A stretch of DNA of 64,000 nt from Symbiodinium natans (taxonomy: Eukaryota; Sar; Dinophyceae; Suessiales; Symbiodiniaceae), in the NCBI GenBank assembly GCA_905221605.1, contig CAJNDS010002196.1:320001-384000 (forward strand). The letters run 5' to 3'. A program made the position numbers and the translations under genes. Of this stretch, positions 53,941-63,972 are shown in pieces; position 1 is the stretch's first letter; each line of letters begins with the position of its first letter. The notes under the pieces are model-generated. The model did not search any database. It saw only the letters and a list, made by a program, of their open reading frames with translations, and was not told where the DNA came from.

Positions 53941-54295
53941 GCCAATCCCTGGAACCTCCTCGGGCTCTTTCTGCCGAACCTGGGGCACGTCGATCCCCAC
54001 GGAGGGTGGATTGCTGTGCCCGGGCTGGGTTTTTGGGGTTTTGGGGTTTTGGGGTTTCTGGGGGTCTGGGGGTTTGGGGTTTTGGGGTTTCTGGGGGTCT
54101 GGGGTGTCGGGGGGTCTGGGGGTATTGGGGGTTTCGGGGTTTTGGGGGTTTTGGGGTGTTGGGGGTTTTGGGTGTTGGGGTTTTGGTTTCGCCTTCTGCA
54201 GGTTTCGGATGTTCTCCAAGGAATGGTCACTTCTTGGGTTCCCGGTTCTAACGCGGCCAAAGGGACCACAATTCATGTTTCGGCGTTCGGGATGA
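53941..54295 (+). CDS. two-exon gene end, unrecognised
   Basis: Exon 53941-54023 (ANPWNLLGLFLPNLGHVDPH then GGWIAVPG) follows CCCTAAA DNA and a cctcacag acceptor, and ends at a GC donor. Exon 54202-54295 continues in phase (FRMFSKEWSLLGFPVLTRPK then GPQFMFRRSG) to a TGA. The 178-bp intron is a GGGGTTTT/GGGGTCTG array followed by a short C/T-rich end. A 363-codon reverse frame overlaps but conflicts with these sites. Confidence 0.5.
54028..54185. repeat. GGGGTTTT/TTTCTGGGGGTC array filling an intron
   Basis: About 158 bp of G/T-rich imperfect repeats starting five bases after the GC donor at 54024. Confidence 0.9.
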
Positions 54296-54361
54296 AGGAG
54301 AGCTGTTTGTAATTTGAAGTGTTTAAGGGATGAACCGGTGCTTTTTGTAGCCTGAGGGTTC

Positions 54362-54724
54362 ATGTTAGGCAGATCCCACCCTTTCTCTCTATACCCTGCT
54401 GTGAAAATGACGGGTTCAGTTGTAGTATATGAAGGCACGAGCAACCTCCCATTCACACCAGCTGCTGCATGCTGCGGCATTGGCAGAAGCCGCAAAACGG
54501 GCTTGGCGCAAGTAGGCATGGACTCTGCCGACACCCTAGGTTTGAGCCGTGTGCTCGCTTTCCTGGCTTTAAAGAAAAGGAATGCCGGCGCGTGCAGGGC
54601 TCCGATTTCGGTTGCTGCGCCGGCGTTTTGGGAGTCTGCTAAAGGAACCAGGAGCTTCAGAGTTGTTGATTCCTTGCTGCCACGGTTGCCTTCTTGTGGG
54701 TCGCACACTATGTCGCAGCCGTGA
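54362..54724 (+). CDS. 120-codon open frame, tentative
   Basis: Contains GLSRVLAFLALKKRNAGACR then APISVAAPAFWESAKGTRSF and ends TGA. No splice-site support or family; other frames are broken in most of it. Confidence 0.25.
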   Translation: MLGRSHPFSLYPAVKMTGSVVVYEGTSNLPFTPAAACCGIGRSRKTGLAQVGMDSADTLGLSRVLAFLALKKRNAGACRAPISVAAPAFWESAKGTRSFRVVDSLLPRLPSCGSHTMSQP

Positions 54725-55021
54725 TGTTGAAAGGCAGTGTCTAGCAAAACTGTTTCCCTACACCAGCAGTACCCCCAAGGCCATGCAAGACAATGAAGGC
54801 TAAAAGCGAGTTCTGATCGAGATCTTAGGCGCTTGAGGGGCTCCCAAAAACATGCGAATCCACCCCCCCTACCCAAACATTCAGAAATGAGGGCTTTTCC
54901 ACACCCCGCTCGCTGACTTAGCTGACACAGCGCGCCCCACCTCTTAGAAAAAACGCTGAGATGGACTTCTTTTTGTGCCGTGAAAAAAAACGCGAGCAGT
55001 TTGTTTAAATTGAAATCCCAG

Positions 55022-55106
55022 GACACCTGGGATCACTTCCAGCTGCCCCGATGTGACTCGGGGCCCATGCCCGGTGCCAAGCAGCGCATCGCCTACTGGG
55101 TCAATG
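55022..55106 (+). CDS. orphan exon
   Basis: After aatcccag the frame reads DTWDHFQLPRCDSGPMPGAK then QRIAYWVN to a GC donor. Strong codon composition; no family recognised. Confidence 0.5.
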
Positions 55107-55382
55107 CGCCTGGACTGAGGGGGCCTTTAAGGGCAGTGGGCGGTCGTGGGGGGTAGTTAATACAAAATGAAATAAATAGCAATAGTACATTTAAGTACAA
55201 AGGAATAATGGGATTCGTTTTTTGGTTGGTACCGGGTTTGAAGAACATCTTGGGAGTTCACATGTCCGCAGTATGAGTATCAGGCACATCAGGCTTTGCC
55301 AGGTTCTGGGAAGGGCTGAGGGAGAGCGTCTTCTGCTCCACGGGGCAAGGCTGAAGGCTTCGAAGGTGCCCTGGAACGAGAG

Positions 55383-55549
55383 TCTGTGACCAGATTGTAC
55401 GGCATTCCGTGCAAGGAATCGGTTTGGGTGCCGCGGCAGCCAGAAAAGATCATGAAGGGAAAGTTCTGGGTCTTTGGCAACGAATCGGATGGAGGCTCGA
55501 TCCATGATTCAAAGAGTTGGCTTCTGCATTGTTGTTGGCATGCTACCAG
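55383..55549 (+). CDS. orphan exon
   Basis: Frame reads SVTRLYGIPCKESVWVPRQP, then KIMKGKFWVFGNESDGGSIH and SWLLHCCWHAT, to a GT donor (gtctgtgg). 55 codons with clean boundaries; Trp- and Cys-rich. It might follow the exon at 55022. No family recognised. Confidence 0.5.
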
Positions 55550-55989
55550 GTCTGTGGGGAGGGAGGGAGGGAGGAAGGGAGGGAGACAGAGAGAGATAGA
55601 GAACGAGAGACCAGTCCCTGACCTTGTTAAAAAACCGGAGGGAACAAACACATGTGCTCACCGTGAATGCAACCTCGCAGCTCGGCATATCCGTCAAGCG
55701 TAGCTCCTGTCTGCGGCAGCTGGTTACTAGGGGCTGGGAGATGGCGCCATAGAGACGCGCCGAACGTTCAGCATCACACCCATCTGTCTACTCCTTCCCG
55801 GGGCCTCTTCGCTGAAGAGGAAGAAGCGGAGAGAGAGAGAGAGAGAGACACACACACACACACACGCACACAAACACACTGTTTGTTGGTGTTGTGCGCC
55901 CAGCCCTCAATGCACCTACGCTGGGGGTTTCACATGAGCCCGGCACTTCGGGCACGCTAGCGCGCGGGGGCCCTCGGGCCCTCAAGCCC

Positions 55990-56256
55990 AGAAGAAGAAG
56001 AAGAAGAAGAAGAAGAAGAAGAAGAAGAAGAAGAAGAAGAAGAAGAAGAAGAAGAAGAAGAAGAAGAAGAAGAAGAAGAAGAAGAAGAAGAAGAAGAAGA
56101 AGAAGAAGAAGAAGAAGAAGAAGAAAGAAGAAGAAGAAGAAGAAGAAGAAGAAGAAGAAGAAGAAGAAGAAGAAGAAGAAGAAGAAGAAGAAGAAGAAGA
56201 AGAAGAAGAAGAAGAAGAAGAAGAAGAAGAAGAAGAAGAAGAAGAAGAAGAAGAAT
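55990..56256. repeat. (GAA)n trinucleotide array
   Basis: About 88 units with a single slip at 56124. Followed by AATAAGAGC. Confidence 0.98.
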
Positions 56257-56315
56257 AAGAGCAATACCTGATCGAATCCCAGACCCAACACCCAGAAAAG
56301 GAGCTCTTTCCACAG

Positions 56316-56420
56316 AAAGCAAGGCCGCTTCGTTGCGGAATCTCCTGTAAAGGCGAAACTTTCCGAATCTCGCTGCACGTCGTTGCAGCTTCCTAGCGTC
56401 CATATTATGCGGGCGGTGCG
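56316..56420 (+). CDS. orphan exon
   Basis: After tccacag the frame reads KQGRFVAESPVKAKLSESRC then TSLQLPSVHIMRAV to a consensus gtaagt donor. No family recognised. Confidence 0.5.
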
Positions 56421-56661
56421 GTAAGTGTATGACCTCCACGTGATCTGCATCCACGATTTCACCGCTGCCCGCATGAAATGGAATCCTGAATCACACGAAC
56501 ATCCTTCGCCCTCCATACCTCCTAAATGATCCCCAAGCCAACCCAAAAGAAACTCCGAAAACCCAACAAGCCAGTTCAGTGGTCTCGAAGACCATCATAT
56601 GGAGAGGTCACTGGGTGCCAGAACATACCGAGCCGGCGGTTCCAGGCGGTGGGCGTTTTAG

Positions 56662-56800
56662 TGGGGGGGGGTTTGGGGTTAGGGGGGTTTAGGGGGGTTT
56701 AGGGGGGTTTGGGGGGGTTTGGGGGGGTTTAGGGGGGTTTAGGGGGGTTTAGGGGGGTTTAGGGGGGTTTAGGGGGGTTTAGGGGGGTTGGGGGGGGGTT
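56662..56800. repeat. 10-bp TTTAGGGGGG array
   Basis: About 13 copies of a telomere-variant unit with six G, some with TTTGGGGGGG. Confidence 0.95.
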
Positions 56801-57068
56801 TAGGGTTCCCTGTGGTCCCAAGATCTGGGTTCCATGTCGGCTTAAAGTCCTCTCGTCTGCGGCACCAAAAAAACGGGCCAACTTGGCCCCCCGTTTGGGG
56901 AACTCGGCGCGGGCAAACCCCCAAGCCGCAGGCTTGCATTAAGGCTGGTCGGGTGAAAGCTCAGGGGATCGGGGAGTAGAACCAGCTCCCCCAGGTCCAT
57001 GGAATCCTAAAACCCTGGAACTTAGGGTTCAGGGTTTTAGGGTTTAGGTTTGCACAGACCGTGTCGCA

Positions 57069-57141
57069 GGCCACTTCATCTCGAAGTCGGTCATGCACCA
57101 CAAATGGGTGCCGCAAGCAGCACGCGTGCCAGAACACAGGG
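57069..57141 (+). CDS. orphan exon
   Basis: After gtcgcag a frame with strongly G/C third positions reads HFISKSVMHHKWVPQAARVP then EHR. A longer competing frame continues past it. TTTAGGG-type DNA precedes it. Confidence 0.35.
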
Positions 57142-57415
57142 TTCGGGGGAGATCGACGCGACTCCGCCTTTGAATTGTCAGGAACTGTAGATGCCAACAT
57201 GTTTAAGCAACTTAAGGGTCTCCAAATAATGGACACCCCTCATATACTAGACTCCTATTTGGTGGAACCCCCAAAAAGGGTATCCCCCCCTAATTTTCCC
57301 ATGTTGTTTCGGGAGGCACGGTTAAGCTGGCGCAACGAATGCCAACAGACAACGTCAGGGATTACAATCCGTTGTAGCCTTTCTGGAAGGTTTTCGCGAG
57401 ATTAGGGTTGTACCA

Positions 57416-57493
57416 GAGGATACTTCGGGGTCGCATACTCCACATACCACGTCTAGATTTCCGGACAGAAAGTGAAGAGGAAGCCGAGACAGG
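57416..57493 (+). CDS. orphan exon
   Basis: After taccag the frame reads RILRGRILHIPRLDFRTESE then EEAET to a gtgtaag donor. A second stretch at 57522-57600 (VPLERTGEQEACAKKIQTLG) may be the next exon. Confidence 0.4.
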
Positions 57494-57669
57494 TGTAAGA
57501 ATCTTAACATGCTCATGGAGCACCAGGTGCCCCTGGAACGGACTGGGGAGCAGGAAGCTTGCGCAAAAAAAATCCAGACCCTTGGCTCCAGCTTTGCATT
57601 TTTAGGGTCTTTTCGGGTTGACATTCCCCCTTTGGGCTATCAGTCGATGTCCCCCCTCCCTCCCCTAGC

Positions 57670-57960
57670 CCTCCCCTCTCTCTCTCTCTGACTATCGCTG
57701 TCATTGTTGCCGTATTTTGTGTTTTCTGTCTCTCTCTCTCGTTTCGTCTCCGTCCTGTCGGTGTGGTGTGTCTCGCTTGCTCTCTCTTTCTCTCTCTGTC
57801 GCGCCGTCTCTTGCCGAGCTTTCTGCTGTACCTGTTTCTGCATCTCCTTCTCTTCCGCGCTCTCTCGCACTCTCTCGCTCTCGCTCGCTTTCTTTACCTC
57901 TAGTATTTCAGATTTTCTCTCTTTCCTTCTCCTCTCCCTAACTCTCTGCCTGCGTCTCGC
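57670..57960. repeat. CT-rich low-complexity tract
   Basis: Pyrimidine-rich, many TCTCTCTC runs, ending near the acceptor of the next exon, where it could act as an extended polypyrimidine tract. Confidence 0.8.
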
Positions 57961-58003
57961 TCTTCCATTCCCCTCGTGTCTGTATGATATCTCTCATGCA
58001 CAG

Positions 58004-58110
58004 GGTCTGTCGAATACCATCCAAGGGCGGCCAACGACTACCACCAGAAACTGATTGCACAGCACAAGGACTTCTTGAAGAAGCGTGATGAGATGGAGGC
58101 GCGGTCAAAG
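58004..58110 (+). CDS. exon encoding a charged helix
   Basis: Between a gcacag acceptor and a consensus gtaagg donor the frame reads SVEYHPRAANDYHQKLIAQH then KDFLKKRDEMEARSK: a long charged, coiled-coil-like helix. One of the cleanest single exons in the window; family not recognised. Confidence 0.6.
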
Positions 58111-58363
58111 GTAAGGTCGTGTTTTTGAGCGTAGAGTGCAGTGGTAACTTGGAACTAAGCTGGTGTATAAACTCCAGCATGGTGTTGTCTGGTGCTTTCT
58201 GCGAAGCCAGTCGTCCGGGCAATAGCTTCTGAACTACGCTTTTTAAAGCCCCGACGTCTCGACCTCTGGGAACTAATCAGTGTTTTGTAAAAATTCCTGT
58301 TTGGTCGGTAAATCCAGGCGACAACACTATTTAGAAACAGTTGAATGAACGCCGACCTCTGCA

Positions 58364-58555
58364 ATGGCCGAGGGCAACCCCACAAGTAAGTCCTGTGGGC
58401 CCTCAGCCTCTTCCCCAGTTTGGAGCCTTGAGCTTGGAAATCAGGCGCTGCTCCAGTGGCAAGAAAGGCACCAGTGCGACGCGCGACTTGGGAGCTCTCG
58501 GTCGGGCAGTTCCAACTTGGGATTTTGGGGGCATCCCTTCGACCATGGAACATGA
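58364..58555 (+). CDS. 63-codon ATG frame
   Basis: MAEGNPTSKSCGPSASSPVW through SLELGNQALLQWQERHQCDA to a TGA. A gtaagt overlaps codons 8-9 and may be a donor, in which case only the first codons are exonic. Confidence 0.3.
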   Translation: MAEGNPTSKSCGPSASSPVWSLELGNQALLQWQERHQCDARLGSSRSGSSNLGFWGHPFDHGT

Positions 58556-58692
58556 TTTGGCGCACACACCGACCGGGATCCCAAAACTGTGTTTGCATAG
58601 TTGCCCGATGTTGATCCATGGATCCAAGCTACGGCTCAACAATACTTGAGATGGACGGTTGGAGTACGCCTTCTTTTTTTTTTCTCCTCTCG

Positions 58693-58854
58693 CAAAGGCA
58701 GTCCGCCAACGTCAACTTTCATCTCCATGGTGGCACGGAGGTTCAGGAGGACGACGGCCAGCAGTCGAGTGCCCTGGGACTTCCCAGATTCCGAGAATGT
58801 AGCCCAAGCCTGCCAAGACTTGGAAGACAAAATGGTGTAGGCTTTGAGGATTGA
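58693..58854 (+). CDS. possible terminal exon
   Basis: Frame reads QSANVNFHLHGGTEVQEDDG then RLGRQNGVGFED and a TGA. A second frame (FPDSENVAQACQDLEDKMV, TAG) is also plausible. Confidence 0.3.
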   Translation, partial: QRQSANVNFHLHGGTEVQEDDGQQSSALGLPRFRECSPSLPRLGRQNGVGFED

Positions 58855-58862
58855 GGCGTCGG

Positions 58863-59112
58863 AGTTCATGCTTCGGCTGGGGCATCCAATCTGTCCAGTC
58901 GCTAAGTTCGGGTAGGAAACCTAGACGGATTGGACCTTTTAAGCAAATCCTGCATCCAACGCGACTGAAAGTTCAGGTGCACACTGCCAGCGAGCCTGCA
59001 CCCAGAAAAAATTTGCAGCCGGTTTGCACTGCACAAGTTAGCTCAGATTCTGGCAGATGTACCCTAACTCCAAAAGCTGAACCTCAGAATCGAGGCGCTA
59101 CCCCCAGTTCAG
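58863..59112 (+). CDS. basic, probably disordered exon
   Basis: Frame reads SSGRKPRRIGPFKQILHPTR, then TASEPAPRKNLQPVCTAQVS and RCTLTPKAEPQNRGATPSS, before G-rich DNA. Boundaries uncertain. Confidence 0.4.
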
Positions 59113-59162
59113 GATTTGGGGTTTGGTCTTGTCATTTTCCCCCCCCCCCCCCCCCCCCCCTC

Positions 59163-59259
59163 GCCGGCACAACTCCGTGTCCGTTACTTGACCTACAATG
59201 GATCAAGCGACTTCATACAGTTTTTCTTCGAGTTGCAGTCTAGGGCTTCGAATTTCCAG
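59163..59259 (+). CDS. orphan exon after a C-tract
   Basis: A 22-base C-tract precedes a frame reading RVRYLTYNGSSDFIQFFFEL then QSRASNFQ to a gtgcctt donor. Looks like alternating beta strands. No family recognised. Confidence 0.5.
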
Positions 59260-59500
59260 GTGCCTTACTGCCTCGGGCCTTCTGGTTTCGGCTTGGGGGG
59301 GGAACTATAGAAGGGACCCTGAATCCTACTGCCCGATCCCTCCCCCCCCCCCCCCCCGCCCCACCCGAGCTCCCCTAAATCCTAAAGGCCCGAAACCCTA
59401 AGCCCTAAACCCGAAACTCTACAAGCGATTTTGCTTCTGGATTGTCCTTGGGACCGCTTGCATAAACCCTAAACTCCAAACCCCTAAGCCCTATATCCTA

Positions 59501-59552
59501 AACCCTAAACCCTAAACCCTAAACCCTAAACCCTAAACCCCAAACCCTAAAC
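59501..59552. repeat. CCCTAAA array before an exon
   Basis: Seven units; the acaag acceptor of the next exon starts at the last unit. Confidence 0.95.
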
Positions 59553-59555
59553 AAG

Positions 59556-59692
59556 GGTCCCTGAAATTCGCTGCTCCCGAAGCTGAGGCAGCCTTCACCT
59601 GGACCAAGGAGCAGGGCTGCCTCCTTAAGAAGCCAAGCCGGGGGTCCCAGCGATTCTTCGAGGTTTAGGGTTTAGGGTTTAGGGTTTAGGGT

Positions 59693-59752
<60 letters not shown>

Positions 59753-60477
59753 GGTTTGGGAGCCCTCAAGTGCCTGGGGGGGTCGGGATTCTGGCGTGGA
59801 GCGCGTGTGCATCGCAAAGGTGCACGGTGATACAGATGGGGATGCCGTGCTTGCTTTCGAGCGGCCTGTTTTTTGTTTCAGGATGTTCGGCATCGGGCCA
59901 AAATTCTGAACGAACTGTCTTGCTCTGTTCCTGAGTCCGCCAAGGATCCACAACGAAAGCTCTTCACCCTTGTAAGCATGCGTTTTTTGCAGTGTTGCAT
60001 GGCTTGTGTTTCATGGCTTGTGCAGTGTAGGTCTTCATCGGTGTGGGTCGCAGACAACAAGTGAGGGTCATAGATCATCATAGACCTGATGCAGTTAGCA
60101 GGTAGCTGTCAGCCAAAATATTTGCATAAAGTAGCGAATGACCCAGACCCAGCTGTATTCAGGCGGCGGAACCTCCTGGCAGGTTCGCGGAATTTAGGGC
60201 TTCGGCTATTTGGGTGGGGGTTGTGGTAGTTATTGTTGTTGCTGTTGCTGTTGCTGTTGTTGCTGTTGCTGTTGGGTTTTTTCAAGAGAAGCTCCCGTGA
60301 TTCGTTCTGAACTAGATTTTCATGCTTGCTGGAGTACAGAACAGCGACACTGTCGAGATGATTTTTGAGAAGCTTCCCTGTGCTGGCATGGATGCTTGCA
60401 TGACTGCTAATGGAGTGGTTCTCTCTTCCGAGAAGAACAGCGAAACAACACTTTGTGGAACGGCGCAGGAGGGGTGA
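59556..60477 (+). CDS. three-exon gene end, unrecognised
   Basis: Exon 59556-59662 (SLKFAAPEAEAAFTWTKEQG then CLLKKPSRGSQRFFE), exon 59882-59971 (DVRHRAKILNELSCSVPESA then KDPQRKLFTL) and exon 60340-60477 (NSDTVEMIFEKLPCAGMDAC, then MTANGVVLSSEKNSETTLCG, TGA) join in phase 0 with GT-AG introns (gtttag...tttcag; gtaagc...tacag). The first exon is boxed by a CCCTAAA array on its left and a TTTAGGG array on its right. Another open stretch inside intron 1 (59775-59864, ERVCIAKVHGDTDGDAVLAF) could be an alternative exon. Family not recognised. Confidence 0.6.
59663..59757. repeat. TTTAGGG then TTGAGGG array at a 5' splice site
   Basis: Starts at the donor: four TTTAGGG units followed by about nine TTGAGGG units. 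Confidence 0.95.
60229..60270. repeat. (GTTGCT)n microsatellite
   Basis: About seven hexamer units in intron 2 of the preceding gene. Confidence 0.9.
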
Positions 60478-60828
60478 CAGGCCGATTTCACCTTCTTGAC
60501 GCAACGGAGCAACAGTGCAATGGGAGAAGACTGGATTGGTCATCCAAGTGTACCTGCTTAGTGTTATGATAGTTTACGCTTTGGTGGTTCACAGTTGTTG
60601 TTGCTAAGAGAAACATCGGGTCTGCTCGCTTGTTGGCAACATGTGCGTAACAGACAACGCACCGGACGTTCTTCTTCGACACGCAAATAAGGGGCTTGTA
60701 AGATGTTTGCAACATGTGCTTACCTTTCATGCCAATCCTGATCGTATACGAGACACATGAACAGTATGCTACCGAAGAAGACATATGGCAATTATGACAA
60801 GATAGACCCCCTATGCCCCTCAATTAAG
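60478..60828. other. gene-free interval
   Basis: AT-richer DNA between the end of one gene and the next exon. Nothing recognisable; it would hold the 3' untranslated region. Confidence 0.35.
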
Positions 60829-60944
60829 TGTCAACACGAAGACCGAGTTCCCGAAGGCAGTTCCACAAAGTGGTGCGTACTCGGGCTTCGCCTGCGACGT
60901 GAAGGCGGTGGCCCCGAGCCGTTGGGTCAGCGATGAGGCAGGAG
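60829..60944 (+). CDS. orphan exon
   Basis: Frame reads VNTKTEFPKAVPQSGAYSGF then ACDVKAVAPSRWVSDEAG to a GT donor (gttgggggttt). Strong composition; no family recognised. A short stretch at 61129-61191 with a gtaact donor may be the next exon. Confidence 0.5.
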
Positions 60945-61679
60945 GTTGGGGGTTTCAATGGCGCAGGTGGGCGCCAAGCCGATTAAGATGTGCTGCGGCA
61001 GTATAATGGAACAAAATTCGGTCGCGGCCGGAATAAATCTCGGTCGGGCAACTGCAAGGTTGATCCCTAAAGGAGTGATGTAAATCAGGACTCCCAGGAC
61101 TGAGTTTACGGTTTGCCTTTGTCCTTCTAGCAGCCCTGCGCACCGGTTTGATCCCCTCCGCGGCCCTCCAACTGTGCCATCCTGGAGCTGGGTAACTTCC
61201 CCTAAGCCTCGGAAGGTCAATGGGTGAGCAGTCAAGCCCAGGGCAGTCTTCGTCTGAACCCGCCTTGGACTAGGGTTGAGAGTTATGGGAGCAAGATGAG
61301 ATGCGACAGCGCAGCAAAGCCTCCAAACCTCAAACTCTCCGCCCCTAGAAGGCACCCCCTCTTGCATCTCCCCAAACTTGGAATCATCGACCCCCCAAGC
61401 CGACCCTCAACATCCCTCAACCCTCAAGGCGCAGAAGCATACCCTGCTCGACGGAGTCAAGCCCCCGATGGACGCTTTAAATGGCCACGGGCCTCCGGGC
61501 ACGGTTCTTTGCGTCATGCGGCTGGGATGCAGTGCAAAGTTCACCCTCAGTCCTAACCCCTCCACCCTCAATAAGTGTCTCTACCGTAGAGCTTCAGGAC
61601 TGGCTGCCATCGGTCTATTTGGAGTCCAAGAGCTGCATCCGTAGATGTGTCACGCGAGAAGAAGGTGGAAGAAGCCTGT

Positions 61680-61862
61680 GTTTAAGGGGTTTCAGGCTCA
61701 GCTCCTGATCTTCCACCTGGTCCCCAAAAGACGCAGGCAACACAACTTGAGACGGTGGTTACTCCCCATCATGCCTTGCTCTCTTAAGGCTCCTCACGCC
61801 GTACGGCCCCGATGTGGACCTCGTCGCAAACTCAGCCACGCTTGCAATGCATCCCCTTTCTT
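61680..61862 (+). CDS. possible terminal exon region
   Basis: Two good stretches in different frames: 61700-61788 (SAPDLPPGPQKTQATQLETV, TAA) and 61789-61862 (RLLTPYGPDVDLVANSATLA, TGA, after tcttaag). One is probably the last exon of a gene; the other is probably chance. Confidence 0.3.
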
Positions 61863-62216
61863 GAAATTGGCTTTGCGTTCAACACCAGCCATAGCTCCAC
61901 TTCATGGGTCGCTTTAAGTGTTTGCCCGAAATATCTGATCACCTGGTGCAGTGCTGTCTAGCTCGATGCTACCATTAGTTCATTTACTTTCTGTCGACTG
62001 GGGGTGTTGCGGCAAGGAGCCCCGTGTATCGTGGGGCACGATGTGTCGGTGAAGTCCATGAGAATGAAAATGGGAAGACGTTGTCGGACCTTATTGCCCA
62101 GCCCTCGCTATGCCAAAGAGTGTAAGACCATGGCAAGGACTCGTCGCTAGTGTCACAGTTGATCCAAGCCCAGAAGCGACACAAGAGTGCTGCACTGACG
62201 AGAAGATGCGAGAAGC

Positions 62217-62543
62217 ATGAGCGCGGGCGCGTCGGCCGTTGAATGCGTGGCACGAAGGGCGAGCACGATCTCGAAGCCATAGGGTGATGCTTCGCGAGGA
62301 GCGCACGAGACCGTGGCGGGAGCGCGTTTGCCACGCTTTCGCGACATGGAGCGGTTCAAGCCCCAAGAAGCGCACGGGACCAAGGCGGAGCGGGCAGTCG
62401 TTTTGTCACGTCCGACATCGCCCAGCCTAGGCGATACCGCGATTTCGAGCCAGAACGAGCGCCACACCTCTAGACAAGAACCGCGCAGAGAAGCACCCAA
62501 ACCGCCCCGAGACCGACCCCTTCCTTGCCCTGGCCGCGCGTAG
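62217..62543 (+). CDS. open frame with one internal TAG
   Basis: ATG frame MSAGASAVECVARRASTISK ends at TAG 62280-62282 and continues in the same frame from 62283 (GDASRGAHETVAGARLPRFR, then AERAVVLSRPTSPSLGDTAI) to TAG 62541-62543. The internal TAG also supplies an AG acceptor (ccatag), so the second part is most simply an exon. Arg-rich and disordered. Confidence 0.35.
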
Positions 62544-62568
62544 ATGGGATGAGGGTTGAGGAGTAAGG

Positions 62569-62869
62569 ATGGTAGGGACCTTGAAGGTGCTCATGCAGCA
62601 GTACAACAGCATCGGAATCTTCCAATGCCTCTCAGATGATCAGGTCTGGGCAGATCGGGGGCTGACCGCCTTGAGCCCCTAAGCCCCTAAGCCCTAAGCC
62701 AAGACAGTGGAAGTTGGAGCCTCACCAGGGTGGCTTGACTTGTCTTTCTTGTTGGGGTGCTGGAGTCCCAGTTCAGATCTGCACTCACACCCTACAACTC
62801 CAAGCCTTGGTGACTGCTTGCGCTATTCAGGGTTCTATGTTGTGGGCCCTCATACGGCGCACCACCTAA
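62569..62869 (+). CDS. possible complete two-exon gene, 78 residues
   Basis: Exon 62569-62643 begins at ATG (MVGTLKVLMQQYNSIGIFQC then LSDDQ) and ends at gtctgg. Exon 62708-62869 (WKLEPHQGGLTCLSCWGAGV, then LQALVTACAIQGSMLWALIR) starts after gacag in the same phase and ends TAA. The 64-bp intron contains CCCTAAG units near its acceptor. The C-terminal half is hydrophobic enough for one membrane helix. Another frame is open in the second exon. No family recognised. Confidence 0.4.
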
Positions 62870-63027
62870 GCAGTGCCAGAGGCTTCTCATCTGAAACTCT
62901 AAAAGCCCAGACAGCTCAGAAGACTTACCTCCATGTAGAAAGTCGACCCTACCGAAACCAAGGTTGAAGCAAGTTAGATAGAGCATCTATACTTCTTTCC
63001 TGGAGTGGCCATGACAATCTGAGGCGA

Positions 63028-63104
63028 CCGCCATGCCATCTACAGCAGCCAAGTCCTGCGCCTTGCAAGTGGCCTGACTACGTCGCGGCCTTACGCCAAA
63101 GGGT
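63028..63104 (+). CDS. possible terminal exon
   Basis: Frame reads DRHAIYSSQVLRLASGLTTS then RPYAKG and a TAG. Follows a ctgag acceptor. Confidence 0.35.
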
Positions 63105-63166
63105 AGGACCATCCTAGAGTTCTGAGAGGCTCAACAGCAAAGCCTGCCTACCAATCGTTTGTGCAG

Positions 63167-63597
63167 TCGGGTTGGCGCTCCCTGAAGCATACAGACTGAA
63201 GCACCGGAGGCGGCGGATATATGATTCTCAACTGGTGGAGATTGGCGGACAGTGGAACTCGGCTTCTTGGCTTGTACGGTTTGTGGGGGGGGGGGGGGCA
63301 GATTTACGGTGGGTAAAGAAGAAGAAGAAGCCTAGGAGTAAAGTTGGATGTGCCCTTGTTGAGCGCATTCCAGCCGGCGTGATCCCACATTCCTTTGTGT
63401 TGGGGGCTGAACAAGATGAAAACCTCGGGACCCCTGCGAAATTGTCCACACCCCAAGTTGATTCGGGACGAAGCAGGTCGAGGCGGCTCCTCTCACGAAC
63501 GCTCGTCGCGTCGGTTTCATCCATGTCCGGCACACGATTTTCGGGAACGCATCAGGGGATTTGTCAGGAGTGTGAGGGGCTGGCGAGCAAGGATTAG
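63167..63597 (+). CDS. two-exon gene end, unrecognised
   Basis: Exon 63167-63278 (LPEAYRLKHRRRRIYDSQLV then EIGGQWNSASWLV) ends at a gtttgt donor. Exon 63335-63597 joins in phase (SKVGCALVERIPAGVIPHSF, then SRSRRLLSRTLVASVSSMSG, TAG). The 56-bp intron holds a G-tract and a (GAA) run. The frame is open through the intron too, so retention is possible. Basic, Arg/Ser-rich. Confidence 0.5.
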
Positions 63598-63683
63598 GCA
63601 AGGCATGCGGCGCATGTGGGGCTTTAGGTTTTAGGGTTAAATCGAGGGTCCAGAGTTTTGTGATTCTGTGCTTTACATCTAAG

Positions 63684-63878
63684 ATGGCCAGTCGTGGCCA
63701 GCTCTTTAAGTTGTATGGTTTCTTGTGTGTCCTAAGTATAAGGACTCACAAGTCCAGAAAGACCCAAACAGGACCTTGCAACGAAGTGACCACATCCCGA
63801 CATGCAAAGCAGGCATTGGATACCTGGCTGGCACTGGCCTTCTGGCGGGCCGTCGTCAATGATCCGGAGTGGCTTCAG
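63684..63878 (+). CDS. long exon, possibly first
   Basis: Starts at ATG directly after an AG (catctaag): MASRGQLFKLYGFLCVLSIR, then TTSRHAKQALDTWLALAFWR and AVVNDPEWLQ, ending at a GC donor (gcatac) after exactly 65 codons. CCCTAA-type DNA follows in the intron. Mixed hydrophobic/basic; no family recognised. Confidence 0.5.
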
Positions 63879-63945
63879 GCATACCCCCTAAACCCTACTA
63901 ATCCTTGAAGCCGAAAACCGAAATAACCCTAAGCCTTAAGCCCAT

Positions 63946-63972
63946 CATCCCTAAACCCTAAACCCTAAACCG
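63946..63972. repeat. CCCTAAA units
   Basis: Three to four units near the window end, probably before an exon beyond the edge. Confidence 0.8.

Noticed and set aside
53935-55026. 363-codon reverse-strand open frame, the longest outside simple repeats
   Set aside because: Its second half is a Pro/Lys/Asn string produced by the G/T-rich intron repeat read backwards, and it overlaps a phase-matched two-exon + strand segment (53941-54295). No motif recognised.
55788-56546. Poly-Arg/Lys and poly-Phe/Leu frames
   Set aside because: Direct translation of the GAA array.
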